Shown in pieces: positions 18,618-25,915 of a stretch of 34,023 nucleotides of DNA (positions within the stretch are counted from its first letter, which is position 1; every line of letters begins with the position of its first letter). The translations under genes and the position numbers were made by a program. Below the pieces are notes generated by a model. The model was given only the letters and a program-made list of their open reading frames with translations, was not told the DNA's origin and made no database searches. Source of the DNA: a virus; the IMG/VR virus record IMGVR_UViG_3300047300_000136, positions 1 to 34,023 of that record. One strand, 5' to 3'.

Positions 18618-19954
18618 TACTTTGCATACCTCACAATGATAACTCCAGAACCACCATTGGCTCCGTTTGCTGCATTCGCATCTTTAGGGCTTGTGTTATC
18701 CCAAGTGGCTCCACCACCTCCGCCTCCAGTCATTGCTGCTCCATTTGTAGGTGCATTTGCTGGATTTGATATTGGTTGTCCACCGCCCCAACCACCTCCG
18801 CCAAGGCTTCGGTATGTTGGTACATATCCAAGGTATGGTCCCCAACCACCGTTAGAGCCAGTTCCTTCGTTGCCTCCATTACCGCCACCGCCAACATATG
18901 TATTTGGTCCGATGCAGTTAAGGATACTAAATGTCAAACCATTGCCACCAATAGAACCAACAACTGCTGGATTATCACTTTTGCTTAATCCATTAGCACC
19001 TGCACCAGCACCACCAGCACCAGCAAGAAGTTGATTATTTGGTGCTGTAGTATCGCCACCATAATAGTTTGTTATTGTTCCATTGATATTTGAACCAGAG
19101 TTGCCTCCAGCATTTGTCATAGTTGATGATGCTGCTCCGCCAGTACCACCAGCCGCTGTAATAGAATTAAATGAGGATGTTCCACCAGAGTCAGCGCGTG
19201 ATGTATTCGCATAAATACGACCAGGACCACCAGCACCAACTGTGCAAGTATATATAGTTCCAGATGTTAATGATTGGTTACTCATATAAGTAACAAATCC
19301 ACCGCCTCCACCATTACCATTTGGTGTTCCGATTCCACCACCACCACCGCCGCCTACTACAAGAACATCAGCAGTAAGTGATTGAGATGGCACAAATGCA
19401 GAGGTAGAGCCAAATACGTGGTAGATATAATCTGCATCAGAATAGATTGCTCCACCTGTTGCTTTAGCACCAGTAGATGCTGAACCAATTCCATATACTG
19501 AGAATGTAGAACCTGCAAGCCAACTTGCTCCACTAGGGAAAAGCGTAACAGAAGTAATTGGTGCAGTATTGCGCCAAGTTCCAGTACATATTTGCATTGC
19601 AGAGTTTGGAGAAGCGTCTTTTACTGTAACTGTTTTATACGTTGATGAATTTGAATAGTTATGCAAATAAATAGTTGTTACAGTATCAAGTAAAGTAAAC
19701 TTATCTCCAACAAAAACAGAAGTTGTATTAGAGGCTCTGCTACTTCCAGGAACTGAATACATTCTTGTCCAAGAATATGACCCAGTAGTATCTCCATTAA
19801 ATCGCATAAAGTCATTTGTATGCGATGTAGCACCTGAGTGCATAACAATTTTTAGATTTTTATATCCCTGATATGCAGTTAAATCAATTGTAACCTCTGA
19901 TGCAGTAGATGCAAGTGTGTTTGTATAGATAGGTACGTCTGTTGATGTAGCCAT
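18617..19954 (-). CDS. Adhesin-like tail protein with glycine-rich domain (445 aa)
   Basis: It is a paralogue of the gene just downstream. Residues 1-160 contain the shared beta domain, followed by KATGGAIYSDADYIYHVF, the same SLTADVLVVGGGGG connector, a Gly/Asn/Ser/Thr-rich region, and the ending GGSGVIIVRYAK. The glycine-rich parts of the two proteins are similar in composition but differ in sequence. Start and stop lie in TAATG overlaps on both sides, so it is translated together with its paralogues. Confidence 0.75.
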   Translation of the reverse strand: MATSTDVPIYTNTLASTASEVTIDLTAYQGYKNLKIVMHSGATSHTNDFMRFNGDTTGSYSWTRMYSVPGSSRASNTTSVFVGDKFTLLDTVTTIYLHNYSNSSTYKTVTVKDASPNSAMQICTGTWRNTAPITSVTLFPSGASWLAGSTFSVYGIGSASTGAKATGGAIYSDADYIYHVFGSTSAFVPSQSLTADVLVVGGGGGGGIGTPNGNGGGGGFVTYMSNQSLTSGTIYTCTVGAGGPGRIYANTSRADSGGTSSFNSITAAGGTGGAASSTMTNAGGNSGSNINGTITNYYGGDTTAPNNQLLAGAGGAGAGANGLSKSDNPAVVGSIGGNGLTFSILNCIGPNTYVGGGGNGGNEGTGSNGGWGPYLGYVPTYRSLGGGGWGGGQPISNPANAPTNGAAMTGGGGGGATWDNTSPKDANAANGANGGSGVIIVRYAK

Positions 19955-20526
19955 TACTTATATCCTATCAGTGTAAATGTTGAGTTTTCTACAAAATTGG
20001 ATGATTCTAAAAACAATGTAATTGAAGTAATTGCAGAAGTGTTATTCCATAAACCAGATGCCTGATGAATCCATCCACTTCCGTTTAAATCATCTCCTGC
20101 AAGTGAACGAGATACTTTTGTTTTTGTTGTACTTGCATAGTCAAGAATTGTTATTACATCTGCATTAAATACAGATGCTGTATCTCCTGCACGTGGACCG
20201 TGAGGAGAAGCATTAATGCCAGTATCGGATTGTCCGTAAGCCATTGCAGATGAACCGTTTCCAGCAAGTTCGTGCCAGTAGTAGTTGGAACCTGCATCTC
20301 CATTAAAGCGCATATACATTCCGATATTGTTACCAGAACCTGAAAGGTCTGAACGATGGATGCCTTGTAATTCAATATGACGATATCCAGAAGGTATAGC
20401 AAATGTTATAGATGCTACTCCACCAGAAGGAGCCGTATATGAAGCAATTTCATATGCTGACCCCTCTGGGGTAAACAAATGCCCCGATATTCCAGAGGCA
20501 ATAATGCCAGGAAGTAGTGGACTCAT
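19954..20526 (-). CDS. Short adhesin-like tail protein lacking glycine-rich domain (190 aa)
   Basis: This is the third member of the paralogous set. It carries an N-terminal stretch (LFTPEGSAYEIASYTAPSGG) and the shared beta domain with RHIELQGIHRSDLSG, MYMRFNGDAGSNYYWHEL, a VITILDYASTTKTKV block and the terminal STFTLIGYK, but no glycine-rich C-terminal part. It may be the base plate-like or connector member of the group. It is coupled by TAATG to both neighbours. Confidence 0.7.
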   Translation of the reverse strand: MSPLLPGIIASGISGHLFTPEGSAYEIASYTAPSGGVASITFAIPSGYRHIELQGIHRSDLSGSGNNIGMYMRFNGDAGSNYYWHELAGNGSSAMAYGQSDTGINASPHGPRAGDTASVFNADVITILDYASTTKTKVSRSLAGDDLNGSGWIHQASGLWNNTSAITSITLFLESSNFVENSTFTLIGYK

Positions 20527-20984
20527 TAGGCGATGTCACCCACAATGATGAATGATGATGCAGATTGAGCAATAACTGTTGCTGCAGAATACTGAGCACG
20601 CAACTTAGGGGCAGATGCTGTTGCACCTGTAGATACAATTGTAACTCCAGTACCCTGTGCAAATGTAACCTGACCTGCACCTGTCTGGACTACAGTAATT
20701 CTATCTCCTGCAGCAAAGACTGAGTTGTTGATTGTTACTGTGATTGCAGATGCATTAGATGCTGTGACTACTGCATCCTTGTCAGTTGCTGCCAAAGTGT
20801 ATGTTGTGCCAGACTGAGCGTTGAGCGGATTGCGCTCCTTAGCAAGCGGTGTTCCACCTGCTGTTGAGCCATCGTGGACGACTACTGTTTTCTTATCAGT
20901 ATCTACAGTAAGTTCAGCGTTAAGACCTGTGAATGAGGCGTGCTGAGCAGTAGTACCTCTGCGACGTTGAAATGCGAATGACAT
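20526..20984 (-). CDS. Mtd-N-like tail protein (152 aa)
   Basis: I choose ATG 20984, which forms a TAATG overlap with the fibre gene, over the in-frame TTG at 20999. Residues 1-45 (FAFQRRRGTTAQHASFTGLNAELTV then DTDKKTVVVHDGSTAGGTPL) resemble the N-terminal domain of the major tropism determinant that appears on many phage tail proteins. The remaining part is beta-rich, with hydroxyl-rich strands ASAITVTINNSVFAAGDRITVVQTG and a terminal IAQSASSFIIVGDIA. It is probably a trimeric fibre-tip or adaptor piece. Confidence 0.65.
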   Translation of the reverse strand: MSFAFQRRRGTTAQHASFTGLNAELTVDTDKKTVVVHDGSTAGGTPLAKERNPLNAQSGTTYTLAATDKDAVVTASNASAITVTINNSVFAAGDRITVVQTGAGQVTFAQGTGVTIVSTGATASAPKLRAQYSAATVIAQSASSFIIVGDIA

Positions 20985-22288
20985 TAGATTGTACCCCAAT
21001 CGGATAGGTCAACCCACGATGCGGCGGTTCCGTTCGTGGTAAGGAATTTGCCACTGTTACCTGTCATAGACGGGATAAATCCTGCAGCAGTTGTGGCTGA
21101 CGCTGCTGCGGAAGTTGCTGAGTTGGCTGCTGCAGTTGCAGAAGTTGCTGCATTTGTAGCAGAAGTTGCTGCTGCGCTTGCGCTAGATGCAGCATTAGTT
21201 GCTGAAGTAGCAGCATTGCTAGCCTGTGACTGAGCGCTAGTTGCGCTAGTAGAAGCATTGGTTGCAGCATCCTGAGCCTGAGTAGTAAGAGTAGATACAC
21301 TAACGTAGGTAGATGTAGTTGTATCTGTTTCTGTAATAGTACCCATATCACGGACAAGACCAGAACCAGTTAGCCCTGTAACTGATGCTAGATAACTAGA
21401 TGCACTAGATGCTGAACTAGAAGCGCTAGAAGCGCTTGTAGCGGCTGCTGAGGCACTATTAGAAGCATTTGTAGCAGATGTAGCGGCAGCACTGGCTGAG
21501 GCAGCAGCCTCGGTAGCCTTAGTTGTAGCAGTAGTAGCAGAACCTGCAGCGCTTGTAGCGCTGGTGGCAGCATTGGTAGCAGATGTGGCTGCTTCGCTAG
21601 CCTTTGTAGTGGCTGTGGTGGCAGAACCAGAAGCAGCAGTTGCCTGTGTAGTAGCCGTAGTTGCAGAACCAGCGGCTGCTGTAGCAGACGATGCAGCAGC
21701 AGTAGCACTTGTTGCTGCAGCAGTAGCACTGTTAGCAGCATTAGTTGCACTAGTTGCAGCAGCAGTGGCTGAACCAAGGATGCCATCTACGTAAGTCTTA
21801 GTTGTTGCATCAGAGCCAGCAGACGGAGCAGATAATCCAGTAACTGCTGCTCCAGTAATTGTTCCACCATTAATAGCAGGTGAAGTCAAAGTTTTGTTAG
21901 TAAGAGTTTTTGTATTTGTAGTTGTAACTACATCTGCAATTGTAAGACCGTGAGCAAGCGTTGAATTGTTGATGTGCTCATTGGCTTCAGTAAAGTCACG
22001 ACCAATACCACGGTGCTTTACAACAGCACCAGCAGAGTGAGCCTGACCAGATGAACCATCGATACCACGAACAATTGTGAGTGTAGTGCCAGAGATGGCA
22101 GTGACATCTACAATTTCTTCAAGCGCTGTATCTGGGTCAAGTACAACTGTGTATGTCTGACCAGATGTAACTGTCGCTCCACCCAAGAGCGCTGTTGCCG
22201 ATACAACTGTTGCAGATGTCGCTGATGATGATAGAGCAGCAGACAAAGTTGTTTGCTGTGAACGGGAGGAATATTTTCTGACTGGCAT
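20984..22288 (-). CDS. Tail fibre with Ala/Ser heptad repeats (434 aa)
   Basis: Residues 1-95 are a beta-rich attachment domain. Residues 125-170 contain NTKTLTNKTLTSPAINGG and DATTKTYVDGI, segments shared by many phage fibre proteins. Residues 172-298 and 337-402 are two blocks of 7-residue repeats of Ala/Ser/Thr (SATNAAN, SATAAAT and similar), giving long trimeric coiled-coil rods. The C-terminus is a short globular piece (GKFLTTNGTAASWVDLSDWG). The expected role is the shaft carrying the adhesins encoded downstream. The gene begins ten bases after the connector gene. Confidence 0.8.
   Translation of the reverse strand: MPVRKYSSRSQQTTLSAALSSSATSATVVSATALLGGATVTSGQTYTVVLDPDTALEEIVDVTAISGTTLTIVRGIDGSSGQAHSAGAVVKHRGIGRDFTEANEHINNSTLAHGLTIADVVTTTNTKTLTNKTLTSPAINGGTITGAAVTGLSAPSAGSDATTKTYVDGILGSATAAATSATNAANSATAAATSATAAASSATAAAGSATTATTQATAASGSATTATTKASEAATSATNAATSATSAAGSATTATTKATEAAASASAAATSATNASNSASAAATSASSASSSASSASSYLASVTGLTGSGLVRDMGTITETDTTTSTYVSVSTLTTQAQDAATNASTSATSAQSQASNAATSATNAASSASAAATSATNAATSATAAANSATSAAASATTAAGFIPSMTGNSGKFLTTNGTAASWVDLSDWGTI
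21083..21280 (-). repeat. Ala/Ser heptad repeat block 2 (21-base units)
   Basis: About nine degenerate 21-base units encode residues 337-402 of the fibre, of the type TSATNAA. The DNA copies differ mainly at third positions, so this is a coding repeat, not an array. Confidence 0.7.
21395..21775 (-). repeat. Ala/Ser heptad repeat block 1 (21-base units)
   Basis: About eighteen consecutive 21-base units encode residues 172-298 of the fibre. Unit types alternate between SATxAAx and SATTATT/KAT, with a longer internal period visible where TTATTKA and SATNAAT recur. Replication slippage here could change shaft length. Confidence 0.7.
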
Positions 22289-22297
22289 TGACGGTTC

Positions 22298-23221
22298 CTA
22301 TCGGGTGTAGTGAATACGTGGGGGATACTGTTGCTGTTGTGCCTGAACTTCTTCAGCCAAGCGTGTGACGTAAAGTTGATATAGCGCACGAGTTGCAGCG
22401 TTGCCAGAACCTGTTGCACGCTTTGAATCAATCTCATCTGCCTGTGGGCTAGAGAGTGTATTGCGAGCAGGGTCTAGGAATGAGAGCAAGCGATATGCTG
22501 CTCCAAGAACAACTACATCACGAAGTGATTCAGGTAGTCCCGTCTGTACTGCAAATGAATCTGTAGATGTAGTGCTAAGTGTTGTTGGTGCTGTTGCATA
22601 GGTAACGTTTACTTTACGACCTGTTTGAATACGACGGTCATTGATTGTTACTGTCTGTGCTCCAGCACCCCAAGTTGTTGTATCTGGAAATGAATCCCAT
22701 GTCCATTTGACAATTGGATTCCAGCGCTTGTTAGGTCCAACATCCTGCCAAGACATGCGCAAGATATTCTGAATATTAAGACCAGTAAATGCATATGTAT
22801 CTACAACTGAGTTGTATGTAAATGATGTGTTCTTTGCTGCAAAGATAGACGAGCCAATGGCTCGAATAGTATCTTGAATTGCACGCTTAACTGATACACG
22901 TGGAAATGTAGGGGTAATAACCACTCGCTCACCTGCAGCATGTGTAGTTGCAGTTGTACCCATAAAGCCACGGCCATATGGCGGAACTGTTGCGTTACGT
23001 GAGATGCGGTCATACTCATCTACCCAGATAAGTTCATCGCCAATTTCCACAATACCTGCACCAGCCTGGTCTGCATTCAACTTAAATACAGTTGGCACAG
23101 CAAGTGTAGATACAGTTGTAGTAATATCAGAAGTAAGGTGAGTAGTCTTGTCTTGCTGAAGTGTGTAACCAGCAAGACTCATAATTACTTCATTAGTTAA
23201 ATCATCTAGCGTTGAAGCCAT
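22298..23221 (-). CDS. Putative head-tail connector/adaptor protein (307 aa)
   Basis: The ATG at 23221 lies in a TAATG overlap and is preferred over GTG 23227. The protein starts with a helix (TLDDLTNEVIMSLAGY), has a beta-rich middle (TVFKLNADQAGAGIVEIGDELIWVDEYDR, then GRGFMGTTATTHAAGERVVI) and ends in helices (VVLGAAYRLLSFLDP, TRALYQLYVTRLAEEVQAQQQQYPP). This helix-beta-helix plan and position between the capsid cluster and the fibres fit the adaptor or stopper that closes the portal in short-tailed phages. The C-terminal RLAEEVQAQ block is typical for such proteins. Function is inferred from layout and position. Confidence 0.6.
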   Translation of the reverse strand: MASTLDDLTNEVIMSLAGYTLQQDKTTHLTSDITTTVSTLAVPTVFKLNADQAGAGIVEIGDELIWVDEYDRISRNATVPPYGRGFMGTTATTHAAGERVVITPTFPRVSVKRAIQDTIRAIGSSIFAAKNTSFTYNSVVDTYAFTGLNIQNILRMSWQDVGPNKRWNPIVKWTWDSFPDTTTWGAGAQTVTINDRRIQTGRKVNVTYATAPTTLSTTSTDSFAVQTGLPESLRDVVVLGAAYRLLSFLDPARNTLSSPQADEIDSKRATGSGNAATRALYQLYVTRLAEEVQAQQQQYPPRIHYTR

Positions 23222-23499
23222 TACCACTTCACCTTATCTGCCCAGTATGCTGCGCTTAGTTTGCCTTTAGCAATGTTCTTTGCATGTCGTGCTTTAAACG
23301 ACTTGCGACGTGCAGCGTATGCTGCTGATTCTCCAGCCTTCTTAGGAGAACCTGAGACACCCTGCTGACCAAAGCGAATAGTCTTTACCTGAGTGCCTAC
23401 CTTTGCCACAACCACATGTGACTTCTTAGGATGGTTAGGTGTACGCTTTGGCTTATTAAAACCAGATACTCCTGCTCGCTTTAGTCTAGGGTCTGTCAT
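23221..23499 (-). CDS. Small basic conserved phage protein (92 aa)
   Basis: The product is very basic. Its segments DPRLKRAGVSGFNKPKRTPNHPKKSHVVVAK, VKTIRFGQQGVSGSPKK and FKARHAKNIAKGKLSAAYWADKVKW match a small protein family found in many phages within the structural cluster. The aromatic C-terminal AAYWADKVKW is the most telling part. Function is unknown; DNA binding or packing within the head is possible. Three consecutive basic proteins and one micro-ORF occupy 23221-24138. Confidence 0.75.
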   Translation of the reverse strand: MTDPRLKRAGVSGFNKPKRTPNHPKKSHVVVAKVGTQVKTIRFGQQGVSGSPKKAGESAAYAARRKSFKARHAKNIAKGKLSAAYWADKVKW

Positions 23500-23500
23500 A

Positions 23501-23545
23501 TTAGTGTCCGCAGTTCTTTCCGCATGACTTGCACTTCTTAGCCAT
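23501..23545 (-). CDS. 14-aa Cys-rich micro-ORF
   Basis: The reading ATG..TAA encodes MAKKCKSCGKNCGH: 14 residues with CxxC, a third Cys and a terminal His, enough to bind one metal ion. Its ATG directly follows the stop of the 88-residue gene (TAAATG), and its TAA ends one base before the ATG of the 92-residue gene, so it fills the gap exactly. GAAGGGTAAG gives a weak ribosome site. A peptide this short cannot be proven from sequence alone. Confidence 0.45.
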   Translation of the reverse strand: MAKKCKSCGKNCGH

Positions 23546-23812
23546 TTACTTACCCTTCTTTACACCAGTAACACGCTTTAAGCGTGGATTAGCAGCAACT
23601 GCCTTCTTAGATGCCTTACGTGCACCAGATGCAAGAATTGCTCCTGCAGCCTTAGCGGAGACACCCTGCTTCTTTGCAATCTTCTTTTGCACTGCAGCAA
23701 ATCCTGGATGCTTCATATTGCCGTATTCCATCATTTGCTCTGACTTGCCTTCAGACTTTTCGTGCTTCTTCATAGCCTTCTTAGATGAATACTTCTCGCT
23801 CTTTACTGACAT
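23546..23812 (-). CDS. Lys-rich basic protein (88 aa)
   Basis: It is coupled to the preceding gene by TAATG. The N-terminal half has KKAMKKHEKSEGKSEQMMEYG, and the C-terminal half a basic helix FAAVQKKIAKKQGVSAKAAGAILASGARKASKK. The end PRLKRVTGVKKGK repeats the PRLKRxxGV-type motif that opens the 92-residue protein downstream. It is probably a nucleic-acid-binding virion or packaging accessory. Confidence 0.65.
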   Translation of the reverse strand: MSVKSEKYSSKKAMKKHEKSEGKSEQMMEYGNMKHPGFAAVQKKIAKKQGVSAKAAGAILASGARKASKKAVAANPRLKRVTGVKKGK

Positions 23813-24138
23813 TACATACCCTTCTTTAATTTGCGTGCTGGCTTAACAGTAACTGTTTTTGCTTGTATAGTCTTACGTGAAGGAGCAGTTTTCTTTGATG
23901 CTACAGACTTCTTAGCAACAATCTGCTTGCCAGTCTTGTCGTCATAGCGACGACCTTGAAGAAGTGCGCCAGCAAGTTGTCCCGCTTCTTTCTTGACATT
24001 TGATGGACCAATCTTCATTCCCTTAGGAAGTGGTCGATTGCCATTCAAATACTTGTCAACTGCATTACTTGCATTCTTTGCTGTCTGCTTAACTTCCTTG
24101 GCTACATTGCCAAGATATGATGTCTTCTTCATTGCCAT
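23812..24138 (-). CDS. Lys-rich basic protein (108 aa)
   Basis: Start and stop both lie in TAATG overlaps. An amphipathic N-terminal helix (YLGNVAKEVKQTAKNASNAVDKYL) is followed by a Gly/Pro stretch and a C-terminal tail dominated by Lys, Thr, Ser and Val (IVAKKSVASKKTAPSRKT and beyond), like a histone H1 tail. No family is recognised. A DNA-condensing or DNA-guiding virion protein is the best guess. Confidence 0.65.
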   Translation of the reverse strand: MAMKKTSYLGNVAKEVKQTAKNASNAVDKYLNGNRPLPKGMKIGPSNVKKEAGQLAGALLQGRRYDDKTGKQIVAKKSVASKKTAPSRKTIQAKTVTVKPARKLKKGM

Positions 24139-24596
24139 TAGAGTTCTCCTACTTGGCCTAGTGATTTAACTGCTTCTTTTGTGATTACTGCTGCTGGCGT
24201 TGACATGGTGTCAGCGTCATAGGCTTTGCCCATTACCTCGGATGCAGTAACTGCAGCCTGTACCTGAGCCATAGAAGTTCCGTTAGGCTGAATACCCTGC
24301 GCACGTGCTGCGCGATAAGCATCTAATTCGCCATTCCACTTTTTATTGCTCATGATTTTGTTAGATGAAGCATCACCTGTATTAAGTTGTAGACCCTTAG
24401 CCTTGCAATAAAAACAATCATCATCGCAATTAGTATGGTCAATTTCTACCTTCTCCTCGTGAGGAAATGGTGTTGAAGATTTTTCTCCACATAAGACACA
24501 GTCATATGCTGTTGCCATAAAATTGTGGTTATCATCAAATCCCCACTCAGTCACACGACTGATATGATGACATTTATGCAATTGTTTGTACCTCAT
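24138..24596 (-). CDS. Zinc-binding virion-cluster protein (152 aa)
   Basis: I set the start at ATG 24596, which overlaps the previous gene by 23 bases; a longer reading to 24653 would double that. Residues 1-70 carry several metal ligands: Cys9-His10, CVLC (33-36), His46, DHTNC with His54 and Cys57, and Cys61 and Cys64 in CDDDCFYC. These could form two zinc sites. The DHxxC pattern recalls HNH-type folds, but no complete HNH motif exists. The C-terminal half (80-152) is Ala/Thr/Met-rich and helical (WNGELDAYRAARAQG). It lies directly downstream of the capsid gene. Function is unknown. Confidence 0.6.
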   Translation of the reverse strand: MRYKQLHKCHHISRVTEWGFDDNHNFMATAYDCVLCGEKSSTPFPHEEKVEIDHTNCDDDCFYCKAKGLQLNTGDASSNKIMSNKKWNGELDAYRAARAQGIQPNGTSMAQVQAAVTASEVMGKAYDADTMSTPAAVITKEAVKSLGQVGEL

Positions 24597-24834
24597 ATCC
24601 CGCAGCCTCAAGTGCTGCTTTTTCTGCTGCGTCCACCGTGTATGTGATGCCACCTAAGTAGCGAATATCTGCTCCGTCGTATTCCTCAGCAGATGGATAG
24701 CGAGTTTCAATATACTGGCCATCAATCTTTAGAACCGTAATCCCTACTGGGATTTCAATTCGTGAGAACAATGGATGGTATTCCCCGCCAGGATTTTCCA
24801 TAATCACTGGTGTAGTGAATTTATATGTTGGCAT
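24574..24834 (-). CDS. Hypothetical capsid-cluster protein (86 aa)
   Basis: The start ATG 24834 is fixed by TTAGGAGAAC six bases upstream; the reading continues open to 24888 but without a ribosome site. The protein is beta-rich (TYKFTTPVIMEN, SRIEIPVGITVLKIDGQYIETRYPSAEEY) with a short C-terminal helix (DAAEKAALEAAGYEVQ). A protein of this size right after the capsid gene could be a head decoration or stabilising protein. That role is positional inference. Confidence 0.6.
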   Translation of the reverse strand: MPTYKFTTPVIMENPGGEYHPLFSRIEIPVGITVLKIDGQYIETRYPSAEEYDGADIRYLGGITYTVDAAEKAALEAAGYEVQTIA

Positions 24835-24860
24835 TAGTTCTCCTAACGAACTTACCAAGA

Positions 24861-24878
24861 GGCTAGGTTTCCCTAGCC
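24861..24878 (-). other. GAAA-capped hairpin after major capsid gene
   Basis: GGCTAGG and CCTAGCC form a perfect 7-bp stem closed on the minus strand by a GAAA tetraloop (GNRA type). It lies 21 bases after the capsid stop and has no T-tract, so mRNA stabilisation or partial termination is more likely than full termination. Confidence 0.6.
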
Positions 24879-24898
24879 CCCCAGTCAATCAATTAAGA

Positions 24899-25891
24899 TT
24901 AAACGTTGCTTCCTGATGCTGATGTCTCAATGCGCACCAATGATGGTGTGCGGTATAGACGCCAGTTGAGTACGCCGTACCAACCAACAGGTGAGAAACG
25001 GTTGAAGCGGTCTGTCATCTTTCCGATTTCAATACCAGGCTCCTTCCAAACAGCCTCAGCAAGAGCCTGTGCACCAAGGACGTATGTATTGAATACACGT
25101 GTCTGTGCTCCACCTGTTCCTGCACCTGACTTAGTGTTTGTCATGTTAGATGTTTCGATGAAACGAACACCTTCCCATGCACCGATTTCACCAGCGAAGA
25201 GGGCATCAGCCTTCTGATACTCATGTGGTGTACGCCATACGTTGTTACCTGTCTCTGTGCGAAGGTCAGCAGAAACTTCTGGGTGGATGTATGAAACATA
25301 CATGTCTCCGCCCTTAGGAAGTACGCCTGCAGCACGCATCTTTGTAACAGCCTGACGGATAGCAGTAGACTTAATCAAGTCTGTGCCTGTGATTGCTGTC
25401 TTAGCAGCAACTGTTCCAACGCCTTCGTAGACGTTTGAAACTGCACCTGCAGCAACACGAATGATGTTAGCGCCTGCATCCAACTTCTCAGCAATAGCCT
25501 TGTCAAGAGTCTTTGTCATGTTGAAGCCAACTGCGTTAGCAACCCATGGGTCAATGTTCTCAAGTGACATGAGGTTTGTGATGTTAGTTGTGATAACTGA
25601 GCGACCAAGTTCGCGCTTAGCAACATCAAGAATTGTTGTTGCTGGTACTGCTACTGCATCTGTATCTACAGTCTCTGTGAGTTCTGCAGTTGATACATCT
25701 GTATCAGCAATATCATTGTGAATCTGGAAACGGATTGTAGAACCGTTGTGTGTGAGTGAACCGACCTTCTTATCTGCGATTTCGCGGAACTTTGGAACAA
25801 TGCGAAGATTTGTCTCGATGAGTTTATCATACGCTGTTGTTACAAGGTTCGTGCCCAGACCAGTGGTCGAAGTTGTGAAAGCATCTGCCAT
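24899..25891 (-). CDS. Major capsid protein, N4-gp56 family
   Basis: The 330-residue protein fits the N4-gp56 capsid family in size and motifs. Visible elements are DKLIETNLRIVPKFREIADKK (22-42), the IRFQIHND strand (53-60), MYVSYIHPEVSADLR (197-211), GEIGAWEGVRFIET (234-247) and a terminal GMTDRF/PVGWYGVLNWRLYR-type block near 290-315. These are structural elements of the HK97-fold used by this family. The ATG follows GGTAGG; the scaffold-like gene ends 24 bases upstream. The capsid gene is flanked by a GNRA hairpin downstream, consistent with a high-abundance mRNA segment. Confidence 0.85.
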   Translation of the reverse strand: MADAFTTSTTGLGTNLVTTAYDKLIETNLRIVPKFREIADKKVGSLTHNGSTIRFQIHNDIADTDVSTAELTETVDTDAVAVPATTILDVAKRELGRSVITTNITNLMSLENIDPWVANAVGFNMTKTLDKAIAEKLDAGANIIRVAAGAVSNVYEGVGTVAAKTAITGTDLIKSTAIRQAVTKMRAAGVLPKGGDMYVSYIHPEVSADLRTETGNNVWRTPHEYQKADALFAGEIGAWEGVRFIETSNMTNTKSGAGTGGAQTRVFNTYVLGAQALAEAVWKEPGIEIGKMTDRFNRFSPVGWYGVLNWRLYRTPSLVRIETSASGSNV

Positions 25892-25915
25892 TTGGCGGAT
25901 ACCTACCTTTCGATG

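Noticed and set aside
18636-19034. Plus-strand Pro-rich frame opposite the glycine-rich adhesin
   Set aside because: Poly-Pro is simply the reverse complement of Gly codons (GGN/NCC); no ribosome site.
21395-21775. CRISPR array
   Set aside because: Units are contiguous 21-base coding repeats without unique spacers.
21388-21786. Leu/Gln-rich minus frame and Ala/Val-rich plus frame over the fibre repeats
   Set aside because: Both arise from shifted or reversed reading of the 21-base Ala/Ser repeat units; the fibre frame has coherent heptads.
14669-23221. Tape-measure protein or tail sheath genes
   Set aside because: No long helical tape measure or sheath-type protein lies between connector and fibres; the large helical proteins are on the other side of the capsid gene, which argues for a short tail.
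24138-24596. HNH endonuclease
   Set aside because: Cys/His pairs are present, but the HNH histidine-asparagine-histidine series cannot be followed.
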